From contig NC_092858.1 of the NCBI RefSeq assembly GCF_032062135.1, forward strand, positions 128,470,585 through 128,534,584: a DNA stretch of 64,000 nt. The letters run 5' to 3'. This document shows positions 42,895 through 53,270 of this stretch, one piece after another. The first letter of the stretch is position 1. Each line of letters begins with the position of its first letter. The translations under genes were made by a program, and so were the position numbers. Source of the DNA: Pyxicephalus adspersus (Eukaryota; Chordata; Amphibia; Anura; Pyxicephalidae). Below the pieces are notes generated by a model. The model saw nothing but the letters and a program-made list of their open reading frames with translations. It made no database searches and had not been told where the DNA came from.

Positions 42895-43155
42895 CAGCAG
42901 ATGTTTTAAAAGCAGAAGTAAAGTTCCAGTTTTAAAACTGCAGGCAGGTCATTATTGCAGAAAGGGACAGATGAGGTCTACCTGCCTGATCGCTCTGGGA
43001 AACGGTCAAAAAAGCTAATCTGCACATATGCAGCTTCTTTTGCCAGGATCCCTGACAATCCCATGCCATGAAGATCACCTCCAGGAAGAAAAGGCATGGC
43101 AGCACTGTGCAATAGAACGGGTACAGGCAAGTATGGTTTAGTAGGGTTTAGTTAG
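42895..43155 (-). mobile_element. MITE related to 20636-20918, opposite orientation
   Basis: CAGGTCATTATTGCAGAAAG at about 42945 and the bases after it are the reverse complement of 20860-20890. The outer parts (AGTAAAGTTCCAGTTTTAAA and TTTAGTAGGGTTTAGTTAGG) look like decayed versions of the TTTAGTTCCACTTTAAA-type ends. The middle is too diverged to align by eye. Confidence 0.62.
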
Positions 43156-43756
43156 GCCACCTTTGCTGACCTGTCTTCTTCCCATAGATTATTGAGCTGC
43201 TGTCTGTTTCATGGCACAAGCACCCAGCCATCCACATGATCTAAAAGAAAATGTGATAACCTAGACCAAGCCACCTCAAATTTTTCATTATCTATTCTAA
43301 CACTCAAAATGCAAACTACCTTATGACAAATCACATGGCAGGTTTTCTTCCTCTTTGCTTTTCTTCTTGTGGTGGGTGATCTTGGATGATGCACAGTGCC
43401 AATATGAAGACATCAGCATCACTCTCTGCATTATTACACTACACCCACAATCTTTCCCTTGTCATTTAAAGTGATGCTACCAGATCGTGGTGAGTATTGC
43501 AGCCAGAACTAATTAAAAAATAAGTTAGGCTTTGAGAGATTTTAGAACTGGTATGGTATGCTTTAAATCTCCCAAAATAATGGATTTGTTAAAAAGAAAA
43601 TGCCTGGTTGATTAGATTCTGATGGATGCAATTTTTAATTACTGTAACTGCAATATTCTAGTTCTAGGACAATACCCTGTTTAATAGAACTAATGTGGCA
43701 TACAATTCAGATAGCAGTTGCTTACACCACAGCCTGATCCCATAATGCAGGTGATA
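43156..43756. other. unannotated DNA
   Basis: No gene or repeat was recognised. Confidence 0.5.
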
Positions 43757-43923
43757 CAGGGTTCTCCCCAGGCCCTTTTAGCTGGGCACACCACCCGGCA
43801 CTTTTCAGCACCCACCCGGCTGTTTTTGGATGGTTACTAAAGAGTTTGGTCACAATACAGGGGCTTTCACCCGCCTACAATTTCTTCCCACCCGGCTTAA
43901 AACAATTTCTGGGTTGAGCACTG
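43757..43923 (+). mobile_element. hAT-like MITE (CAGGGTTCTCCCCAG ... GAGCACTG), 167 bp
   Basis: The left end CAGGGTTCTCCCCAG and the right end reading CAGTGCTCAACCCAG are imperfect inverted copies. TGATA lies directly outside both ends (43752-43756 and 43924-43928). The interior repeats CCACCCGGC three times. I recognise the termini as a widespread vertebrate transposon, but the 5-base flanking repeat is shorter than the usual 8, so the class is tentative. Confidence 0.65.
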
Positions 43924-43928
43924 TGATA

Positions 43929-44439
43929 GCAAAGCTGACAAAAAGTAGCACTGAGAGCAGTCAATCAGATGTGGCAGCTGTGGTGTTGTCATTTATTACC
44001 CTAGCTGGTTGAAAGATCAGAGCAGGTGACATTGATTTTTTCCATGGTTCATATGTTTTAGGTTAGAACATGCTAAGAAGGATGTGTAGACTTGTATACA
44101 GTATTTGGCAGTTCTTGCAAAGAATAGACACCATATTCCAGCCGTAAAAATCAATGTTTTTTTTTTTTTTTTTTAATTATGATGGTATGTGGCCACATTT
44201 GACTCTAACAGAGTGAAGTTCTTTCATTACTGTAACAAAATTGTTCCATTTTCTACCACTTTAAATTATCACACTAAACTTGCCTTGTAGCAAAGCAGTT
44301 AAATCATGATTTTGACGAGAATTTCTGCCTCCAACAACCACCATTTTAAAAGTATGTTTGAGTATATTTGATTCCTATCCCACCTGGGACTTTATCTTTA
44401 AATATAGCTGTAGGAAGACGATAGCATTATAGTACTCAG
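43929..44439. other. unannotated DNA with poly-T tract
   Basis: A run of 18 T lies at 44157-44174. No gene or repeat family was recognised. Confidence 0.5.
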
Positions 44440-44730
44440 CCTGAGGAATTTCCCTGCTAGAACCAACCATTTTCAGGGAATTGGTATATATCCAGAGCCC
44501 TCAAATTAACAATAGAAGACGCGCTGTGGTGATTGCAGTTTACGATTGGCACATTTCAGCTGACAAACAGCATTTCACAAAAGCAGCCAAGTGTGCAGTA
44601 ATGAGTGGTTCTGTGAAATGTAGCATGCTATACTGAGCAGTGTATATTTAACCAATCACTGCATGTATCATGTCGCTGAAGCCTTAGGTCAGTTGTACCT
44701 TCTTTTCTGAGTCACAGTGAACCCTTTTAA
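44440..44730. other. candidate conserved non-coding block
   Basis: This is unique sequence of balanced composition (GAAGACGCGCTGTGGTGATT, GACAAACAGCATTTCACAAA, ATTTAACCAATCACTGCATG), with no inverted ends or tandem structure. It contains a CCAAT box near 44654 and a TGACAAACAG-type site near 44563. This is inference from appearance only. Confidence 0.2.
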
Positions 44731-46285
44731 ATATTACCCAATACATAAAACATTAATGCAAGAGGGTACTTTTTAGGTGATTGAGAACCTGGTCTTGTTT
44801 AAACAATTCTTTGAGTTGTATCAATATCAGAAAAAAAGATAGATATGGAAGCTGTTGACAACAGCAATTCAGATTACAGTTGTCAGTGCATAGTGACATT
44901 TAGAGCATATGAACATGTTATTAAAATGGTTGTATGGCATTGCATCTCATTTAGAGATGTTCAGGTGTGATCAGATAATATAGGTTTCTTTAAAAAAAAA
45001 TACATAGGTTGGAGCCAAAAAGCTTTAAGAAAACCTGTGGGAGGAAGTATGCAGGCCTTAATACAAAGTCACCGATCTAGAACAGGTATACAAATTAGAA
45101 GTTCTTACTTTACTTTACTTTAACTTTTCCATTCCTCATACTAGGTTAGGGACTCAAAAAGCACCAAAGCTTTTAACAGCAACTAACATCTTCATAAATG
45201 GGTCATCAACAGCAGTCTCGGTATTTTTTCAGTAACCATCACCATGTACATTAGCTAATGGATTAAAAACCCAAATAAGGGTATTTATATTACATTATGC
45301 CACCACTTTATTCCTTACAGGTACTGCACATGTTCTTTGCATGTGTCGTTTGGTATAGGTCCCATAGTCAGGATCTTTCCCACCAGGCTCACTCTAACCA
45401 CATACCTACTTACCTTTTTGAATTGTGGGTGAGTTTGTGGGGTGGGACGGAGCCCAATAGAGCTGTTATCACCTGCAGTTGTTTTTTTGTAGCACTTTGT
45501 TGACCTTGGAGCAGAGCCACGAATATAAACATTTATTTTGATTACTGTTTTTACATTTGTTTTAGATACTAAAGAAAAGAAAATGATCAAGGCTAAGACC
45601 ATAAACATTTTTTATATATTCTATCTAGTTTCCAGGAGTTTTCAGTTGATACCATGAAAACTATGCCAAAAAAAGCAAGCAAACGACTAGTCACCTGCTT
45701 TCCCTGTATGTTCCCTGTAGTTTATCTTTCCATGTAACTAGTGTTACTGTCTTAACAAACTCTGTTGAACATGTTGTCTCTGTGTGGAAGTCCTTGGTAG
45801 AACCAGGACTTACTCGTGTAATAGCTGCTACCTAATGACTGAGACTGAATTATTCTCAAATAAAAACAGAGGTGGAAAAGGCACAAGTTCATAATGAATG
45901 AAGCAGAAGCAGGCAGATGCATGCCCTGCAAGTCTTTTGATACAGGTTCCTTTTCAGTAAACAACAGAATAGTGACCATATCTTACTCCAAAACTTAATA
46001 GACTAACAGTCTCCAGTAGCACTGCATCTCGTACGGCAAATACACAGTTATAGGCACTGCATCCTACAGTATATGAGCACAGAGTTGCCTCTATCAGTCA
46101 TGACAACTCTAAGGAAGAAAACTATAACCAGCAAATCTGGAGAGAAAACCTTACCCCCCGCTCTAGCCAGACTGCGCCATCACATCCCAGTCTGCAAATG
46201 GCAGAGGCCCCTGCACAGAACTGCTAACTTCCCCACTTTATTTAGTAAAATTTTTAAGGCCCTTGTGGTTTGGTTGGATTGCATC
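44731..46285. other. unannotated AT-rich DNA
   Basis: Frames at 45315-45608 (minus) and 45297-45503 (plus) overlap each other and have no domain. No repeat was recognised. Confidence 0.45.
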
Positions 46286-46293
46286 TATTAAGC

Positions 46294-46700
46294 CAGGGGT
46301 TGGCAAACTTTTATGGCCACTAGGAAAATTTCAGGGGTGGATGGGAGCACAGTAGGCCGGACTCCGTCCTAATGGCTCCGTCCCCACCAGGGAACGCCCC
46401 CTGAAGTGAAATCCCTCTCCTCCGTATGCATTGCAAAGGAGAGGGATTTCCCTTCAGGGAGCGTTCCCTATTTACCGCGGGGGCGAAAGTATCGTCGGCT
46501 GCGGTAAATAGGGAAGCAACAGCAAGGAGGTGGCACCAGAGCTCCAGTGGCTCCGGCTCTGGTAATTCCTAACGCCCCCTGGCAAATCCAGCCGGCAACC
46601 CATGGCTCCAGAGCCGCAGGTTGCCGGCTGGCATTGGGCTGGATCGGCCTGAACAAACTACCGAACTATCTGGCCTAAAGGCTGGAGTTTGCCGACCCCG
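46294..46700 (+). mobile_element. hAT-type MITE (407 bp) with three strong hairpins
   Basis: The left end is CAGGGGTTGGCAAACTTTT and the right end reads inward CGGGGTCGGCAAACTCC, typical of Charlie-like hAT elements. The 8-bp flanks TATTAAGC (46286-46293) and TATTAGGC (46701-46708) differ at one base. The interior is GC-rich and consists largely of three foldbacks. The first spans about 46391-46468. The second pairs 46466-46478 with 46501-46513 (13 perfect pairs). The third pairs 46588-46600 with 46619-46631 (13 perfect pairs). There is no transposase. Confidence 0.87.
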
Positions 46701-47040
46701 TATTAGGCTGAATGTGCTACTATGGAGTTTGGAACTCTTCTGAAGTGCTCCCCAAAAAAGACTTAAAATACCAAATAAAACACTCAACCCACAGGATCAA
46801 TAAACTGACACTTTACTTGCCCAAAACCAAAACCCTCTGACTCTCTGTATCACTTTCTCTATGGGATGCACTGGCATTTTATGTTCCCCTAATATCGCAC
46901 TTACACTTCTTTGGTGCAACGCTGAGTTTTTTTCCAGACTAGACCTATACCCAGTTTATCTGGTGGGTGAATAAAGGTTGTATATAAATAAGTGACTTTC
47001 TATTTCTTTCTACTATATGCATTTCTGGAAAATTGATTTG

Positions 47041-47345
47041 GGTTTGACACGGGATGTTCAAGACAGAAGCAGGTGGCAAAAAGTCTTTCTTAGGTTTCAT
47101 CTAATTTCAGTCTAGTGGAAACTAATTACAAAACTACCTTAAAGTTGTACATGGTACGCTCCAGCATAGCTAAACCTAACTAGCAGGTGTTGCACTGTAT
47201 TTCAAAGGGCCAAATAGGGACCATGGCTCATATATGGTGGTCATGTCCCAAAGTCTGCTTACTTTGGACATGGATATATAACCTCATTTACTCTATTACT
47301 CAAGTTAATTTGCCCATGATTATCTACAGTGTGCTTTTTCAGAGA
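47041..47345 (+). pseudogene. L1-type LINE ORF2 C-terminal remnant
   Basis: Across 47117-47185 one frame reads ETNYKTTLKLYMVRSSIAKP. From 47223 a second frame reads MAHIWWSCPKVCLLWTW. NYK...K.YMVPS.IAK and GT..HIWW.CPK...FW are successive signatures of the C-terminal region of L1-type ORF2 proteins, including the His and Cys of the terminal zinc-like motif. A TAG near 47180 and a frameshift near 47215 break it. No upstream reverse transcriptase or 3' tail was found, so this is a short, decayed fragment. Confidence 0.72.
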
Positions 47346-48655
47346 ATAGAAATTTAATTAAAATATTCAAGATACCTGATTTTGACACCTGATTGGTAAT
47401 ATAGGCAGTATAGAAAAAGTTTGAATGGCTTAGACCGTAATGTTTACTGATTCTGGGTGGAAGATGTATTTATTCCTAATTATGGATGGAAAATTCAAGT
47501 TTAGGAATGACCTAAATTCACATAAAACAATGCCATACATTATTTTAAAATGGATGGATCTATAATTAATTGCTGTCTCTTCCAAATCTCTGATAACTAT
47601 GAACATTATGGACATCATAATCCTGAATATTTTAAAAATACATTTTACAGCATTATAGCATTTGTGCTAATTAGTATTTCTTTATCTAAAGTAATACCAC
47701 AAACAGTTAAACTTTGGTATATAACTCATATTACTTATTCAGTAAAAGAGTCTTTAAGAGGCAGGATGACTTGTAAATCCTGAGACTATTCCTATTGCTC
47801 TTTTTTGTAATGCAGTAGCATTTGTAAGCCTAAATTTGTAATAGCAATCTTTTTCAGACTTTGTAAAACTAATGTCTACAAATTATTTCCTGCAATGCTC
47901 AATGTGTTTGCAATTTCTTTTTATGCTGTTAAATACTCTCAAGGCTTTCATAATCAGTTTATCGAGTGGGGGTTGGATCTGCAATTGTTTCTGTAAAGTG
48001 AAGATAGTTGAAAGTAATAATTGGATCTCTGTGTGATCTTACAGTAAAAATATTTCATGATGCAAGAAAAATCAGGCCCAACTGGAACTTCCAGGACAAA
48101 AAAAATAGAAGTTGCAGACCGGGTCTATGCTATGCTCCTCGCTTAGCAAGAATTCGCTTAACGAGCAGGTAGAAATATATAAATTTATACATTTTCCTTC
48201 TACTATATATTCCTTATCCATCTGTAGGTACACAGAGGGGCAAATCCAGGCCTATCCAGGCTCCCTGCTTGATCTCCCCCTGCTCTACAATCCAGTCTCC
48301 CTGCTTTTCTTCTTTTTTTCTTTTATAATATGGTTCTGCTGTTCCCAGCCCCCTCACCCACTACCATATTAAGACTTTGTACCTCTTCACAGCCTTTTTC
48401 CCTCCTTCTCTATAATGGAGTTTCATTGCCTTCTCATGACAGACACACACTGATCTTTTTGGTCCCCCAAAAATCTTGTTTTATATTTGATTGCCTATTT
48501 GTGATTGTCCTGGTTTTGTCATGAACAGCTGAAAAACATCTGGAAAAATGTGTTGGTTGTTCAGACCTGAGTCTTTTCAAGTCATGCAAAGAAAACAGTT
48601 AACATTGGACAGAATAGGTCCATTCATTATCCTTCATTTGACAGGGGGCAGGAGG
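47346..48655. other. unannotated AT-rich DNA
   Basis: The CTTTTTTTCTTTTATAATA area near 48310 is pyrimidine-rich. No gene was recognised. Confidence 0.5.
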
Positions 48656-48659
48656 CCAC

Positions 48660-48965
48660 AGCATTTTCATGCAGTTTTCTGGATGCCTAATGCAGAGTCC
48701 TGGGGTGGTTTACCACCTCTGTCACCTCCATAGATTAGAATCAGTAGCCTATAAAGGCTTCTACAAGCATTTGCAACTGACTGTACAGGTGTTTTTTAAT
48801 GCCTAGCTTTTTTTTTAACTAGGCTTTAAAATTTGCCTTAACAGGCAGTTGCAAATGGCTGCAAAAAACAGGCGTTTTTGCCTGAAAACAAACCTATATG
48901 CTTAGCTATGCATAGTAGGCATCCAGGAGCGGTAACACTAACTGCTGGTCTGAACAGGCCCTTAA
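48660..48965 (+). repeat. dispersed MITE-like repeat with internal foldback
   Basis: CAAGCATTTGCAACTGACTG near 48764 and ACAGGCAGTTGCAAATGGCTG near 48841 are inverted relative to each other. The piece ends with GGAGCGGTAACACTAACTGC. Short phrases recur, inverted, at about 15780-15875. I recognise it as a frog repeat but could not define its ends. Confidence 0.5.
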
Positions 48966-50039
48966 GGAAAGCTAAATAATTTTGGTATGGAATTTTTATA
49001 TAGTATTTCATTCAGATGAGTACATGTCATGAATATGTATGACATATGAACATGTCATGTACCAATCAATATTCATCTCAGTCAACACAAGATATAAAGT
49101 CACAATAAACATATTCTTAAAGACAATACCCATCATTTGCCATGCCAAACAATTACTGCTGTACTACTATGCCAGGTGCACTTTAGCCCACAGGCCGGCA
49201 GGAACATATTTGGTTGGCCACAAACCTATAAGATATATTCCTAAAATAGATCCAATTTGCTGTACAGTATAATTGTCTATACAAAAAATGTCTACCAGCA
49301 AAATATTGTTACTGTTATTGTTAATGTAATTATTACATTACTTTTATTAAACTGTATTTATAAAGTAACAACATATTATGCAGTCCTGTAAATTAAATAG
49401 GGGTGTTAGGACATGGCTTCTATGACAGCATTATTATACAGGAGAAGGGGTTGAATCCTGAACTTTGGGTTGAGTCCTTTCCCTGCCCTGGTAGTCATTA
49501 TGTGTGAATATGGAAGGAATGGGTGGAAAGGATGAGGGATTAGTGGCTTAGGGAAATACATAGTTTTTGTCTAGGGCTTTAAGTATTTTCCAGTCATCAA
49601 TCATTCAAATAATCACTATTGCCTATGTTGCCTCTGTTTTCCTGTTTTTTATTTTGATCTACAGTTTTAAAATATTGCATTTTTAATAAATGTTTAAAAT
49701 GATGCTTCTTGAAATATTTCACTTTTTCTTGCAAAATATAGCATAAAATAAAGATCCCCTGAAAAACATTTTCTGGTACTTAGGATTCTAGGTATTGTTT
49801 TTTTTTCTTTTACTCTATGTGTATCTTCATAAAAATACAGAAAATAAGCATCTAATTACAAACTTGCATATACCCCCTATCCACTGAACATTCCAATTTA
49901 CCCCAAAGCATTTCTATTTTTGCCTTACACTTATGGTATATTAATCCATATTTTTAGATGTTCCAGCAAATGAAACTTCCCAACATAGATGAATGGAGGA
50001 GCTAGTCAGTTCTTTCTTGGATTAGAGATTGAGACAGTA
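48966..50039. other. unannotated AT-rich DNA
   Basis: No gene or repeat was recognised. Confidence 0.5.
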
Positions 50040-50780
50040 ACTGTGTCAGATCAGATGAATAAGAAAGCGTTCTTACTGAATGGGAAATCCAGAGAGTAAT
50101 TGCATTCTGCACTTCTATCTCACTCGCTCGTTACTCATCATTCATTGCCAATAACCTTGGGTTATAGCTGCAGATGCCAGAACTCCAGCGCACAGCTTCA
50201 TGAGCTAGATATCGAGTGCCTATTCAATGTGTGAGAAAAGGTTAAAGAACAAGGTCTGGATTTTCTTATGACCTTGGTTGGACGTAGGCTATTCTGCCAT
50301 GGAAATTGCTGGTGGATAACGCAATAAACTGGATTTAAAATTTTAAACTGCATTCCCCAGCATCCTATGATTTGCCTGCATAGCAAACACACAGCTCAAA
50401 GCTGTGTAATGTTATTCCATGACCTGAAAAACCATTAGCAGGCAATGCAGTTCTTGGGCAAGAAGCATCATCCAGTTTTGATAGGGTTAATGAAAATTCA
50501 GCTATCTTGCATTAAGCACAGATTCTTTTATCTAATTTTAATGGCAGTTCCCCAGTGAGTACTACTAATTTCTAATGGTGAGGGAGAGATCAAGTTTATA
50601 ATTTAGGAGATTATCTAGGGCTGAATTCTGCTCCAGATTTTATTTTTGTATTTACGTACTACTGCAAGTGCATCTTACCAAGTTTAATAAGCATCTACCA
50701 CAGGAAGCAACAACCATCAATGGCTCTTCCATCAGCATCCACGTTTGGTAAAAAATGCCATCAATCCAGGCTGATTTCAA
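50040..50780. other. candidate conserved non-coding block
   Basis: This is a long unique block with balanced complexity. It contains AAAGCTGTGTAATGTTATTC near 50398, TTATCTAATTTTAATGGCAG near 50528 (homeodomain-type TAAT cores) and CAATGGCTCTTCCATC near 50718. No inverted ends or tandem units were seen. Several of the window's calmer, motif-dense stretches look like this one, which would suit a regulatory landscape. Unproven. Confidence 0.22.
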
Positions 50781-51802
50781 ATTCTGAGAAAAGAAGGAAG
50801 CTTATATTGATAAGATGCGAGTTAGAATGCAGCATGGGAAATACGCTTTGAAAAAAAAGCCCTTGATGCCTCATTCCTCACAAATCTCTAGCATGTAAGA
50901 CTGTTAAATATCGGCACTGAGGAAACTGAGATACATAAGTATTAGATTATCCAAAATACATTTACATTATATTAGGGGAAAAAGTCTGCCTTTCATGAGG
51001 CCTGGTGGAGGGATATTATTCTTGCACAGAAAACATTTTTAGTCTTATATTTTCTATTAATTAATGATCCTTACAGTAGTGAAAGAATTTGGAAGATCAT
51101 CATGGTATCCTGGGTAAGCCCAACTCTAGTCAAAACATTTTCTCTTTCTCTCTATCCCATTTGGAGGATTTCCTATAACTTCCTATTCCTTTGCCAACAG
51201 TACTGTAAATTAAGATAAATTTCTCTAGTGAGGACAGTTAGTAATAAAAACCTGATGGAGGTAATATACCCTAACCACCATGTTTAAAACAGGAGCATAC
51301 AACATTGCAAACATCAACAAACAACCTTCATGTCCCATTCAGGATAAAAAGTTTATCAGCTGGGTGAACCACAAAATTCCCAAAGCAATAGATTTGGGGG
51401 AAGGCGAACTACTGGGCACGCAGGGTTGTAGGATTTAGGTGAAAAATATGCCACTATTTGTATTTTCATTGTGGGAAATAAAGCACCTGGTGAAAACCCA
51501 TCAAAAGAGAACATACAATCTCCCTGCAGCAAGAGACCTTAATAGAAATAAAAAAAACAGCGCTGAAACACCACAGTGCACAGATAAAGTCACTCAATAA
51601 TCCAGGAGCAACACAGAATGAAAACAAAATATGGAAAGGGGGCAGACAACTACACATAATTGTGGTAATTTGGAAGCAGGTATTAAGCAGGCAAATTGTT
51701 AACTGCCAACATAGACACCTAAGATTTAATGGAAATGTAATATTATTTGTGCACCACACTAGTTATTAGAGGTATGTCAGTCTGCTTTGGTTCAAAGTAA
51801 AA
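50781..51802. other. unannotated AT-rich DNA
   Basis: A 97-codon minus frame at 51466-51759 is rich in Cys and Phe and has no known domain. No repeat was recognised. Confidence 0.45.
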
Positions 51803-52006
51803 AGTTGATCCAGGGAACATCCGATCGCCTTATGGAATCAGGAAGGAATTTTTTTCCCATTGGAGAAAATTGTACCAGGGTTTTTTTGCCTTCCTCTGGA
51901 TCAACTATGTCCATAGGGTTTTATATCTGGGATATGTTTATTTCCCTAGTGGTGGAAGTTGATGGACTTATGTCTTTTTTTCAGCCTGGCTTACTATGTA
52001 ACTATG
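51803..52006 (+). repeat. dispersed repeat copy (same family as 8296-8410)
   Basis: The order AGGAAGGAATTTTTTTCCCA, TTTGCCTTCCTCTGGATCAA, CTATGTCCATAGGGTTTTAT, GTGGAAGTTGATGGACTTAT, TTACTATGTAACTATG matches a dispersed family I know from amphibians. Its 3' half is the reverse complement of 8296-8410. The open frame across it translates the repeat and is not a host gene. Confidence 0.72.
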
Positions 52007-52950
52007 ACCTCTATAAGCATTATACACAAGGCCTGCATGAAATGGACTATGATAAGAGAACGAGATAGAAACCTGTTTTCCCCTATATGCTTTCACAGCC
52101 CTCTTATCACATATATTCATAAAGATCTAATGATCTCGAGAAGTGTCCTACTAACCAGTGCTTCTCTCGTTCTTCTTTTCATTATATTTAAAAAACTAAG
52201 AGTAGGAATAGGAAACTATGGAATCTAACATTACTATTTTTATTATCATGTAATTATAGCGCTGACATAACATATGGCATTTTACTTTCTATAGTCATGT
52301 CACTGTCTCTCTTAAGTGCTGACAATCTAATGCCATACCTAAGTGTAAAGGCAGCAACATAGTCTAGGAACAATTTTGTAGGGAAACTAATATATCTTCT
52401 ATCTTGGATTAAGGGGGATTTAGAGATTTGTGATGGTATGGGCAAAATAAAGATGGGTTTAAATGCTCGTAATGTCTTGAAGGTCTTAGTAAAACCATTG
52501 CCATAGCTATTTACCGCAAGCAGACCTCAGACTGAACTCATTAGTAGCCTGGACTGACCACAACCTCTGGTGCAGCTCAGCTGTTACTGAGCACACAACA
52601 TTGTGATTGAGTTTCGGCTTGCTAACTGTGCTGAGGACAGGCTTGTAATAAGGTAGCATACAATTTGACCTCTTGCCAGGGGGCTAGAGCTGTGTCTTAA
52701 TGTGTGTAGTTTAGATTCATTTGCAGTGCATCTGTATCCTGGTATGACCTGCAAAGAACTGAAGATGGTAGGGGATGTCATAGCTGGCCAGTGCTAGATG
52801 GGATCGTCAGAGACTTGGGAAGAAATGTAATGGGGAAAATAGGATCCCGCTGAAGGCTAAAGCTACATGCTGAAGACAGCAATGATATTTGGTTCAAAAG
52901 CACAAAAAGCTTTAAACAAAGATGTTGCTGTATAATAAAATGCTCTAGAT
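52007..52950. other. unannotated AT-rich DNA
   Basis: No gene or repeat was recognised. Confidence 0.5.
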
Positions 52951-53270
52951 CAGACATGGGCAAACTACGGCCCACGAGCCATATACAACCTGTTGGGCTA
53001 TTTTATCCAGCCCATCAAATACTGGTACAAAATTTGTCCACTAGCAAAAAAGGGGGGTCAACACTGTTCCCACTGAGATTGAATGTTAATTAAATGTAAG
53101 ATTTGTTTTTTTTTTACTTTTAGGTAATGGCTTTTACACATAATTTATATCTATTATATAATTTTTATATCTATTTATATCTAATTTTTATCTATTTAAT
53201 ACTGGCCCAGCCCATCTGTCAAATTTGAAAACTCATTGTAGTCCCTAAACCAAAAAGTATGCCTACCTAG
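52951..53270 (+). mobile_element. hAT-like element (CAGACATGGGCAAACTACGG), diverged
   Basis: The left end CAGACATGGGCAAACTACGG is close to the CAGGGGTGGGCAAACTACGG terminus of Charlie-type hAT elements. It is followed by CCCACGAGCC and later CCAGCCCATC phrases. The far end reads inward CTAGGTAGGCATACTTTTTG, a decayed counterpart. Flanks do not give a clear 8-bp duplication. An AT-rich TATCTATTTATATC stretch (53130-53200) repeats internally. Confidence 0.65.

Noticed and set aside
43757..43923. Firm hAT assignment from CAGGG ends
   Set aside because: Only five bases (TGATA) are shared at the flanks instead of eight, so the class is left tentative.
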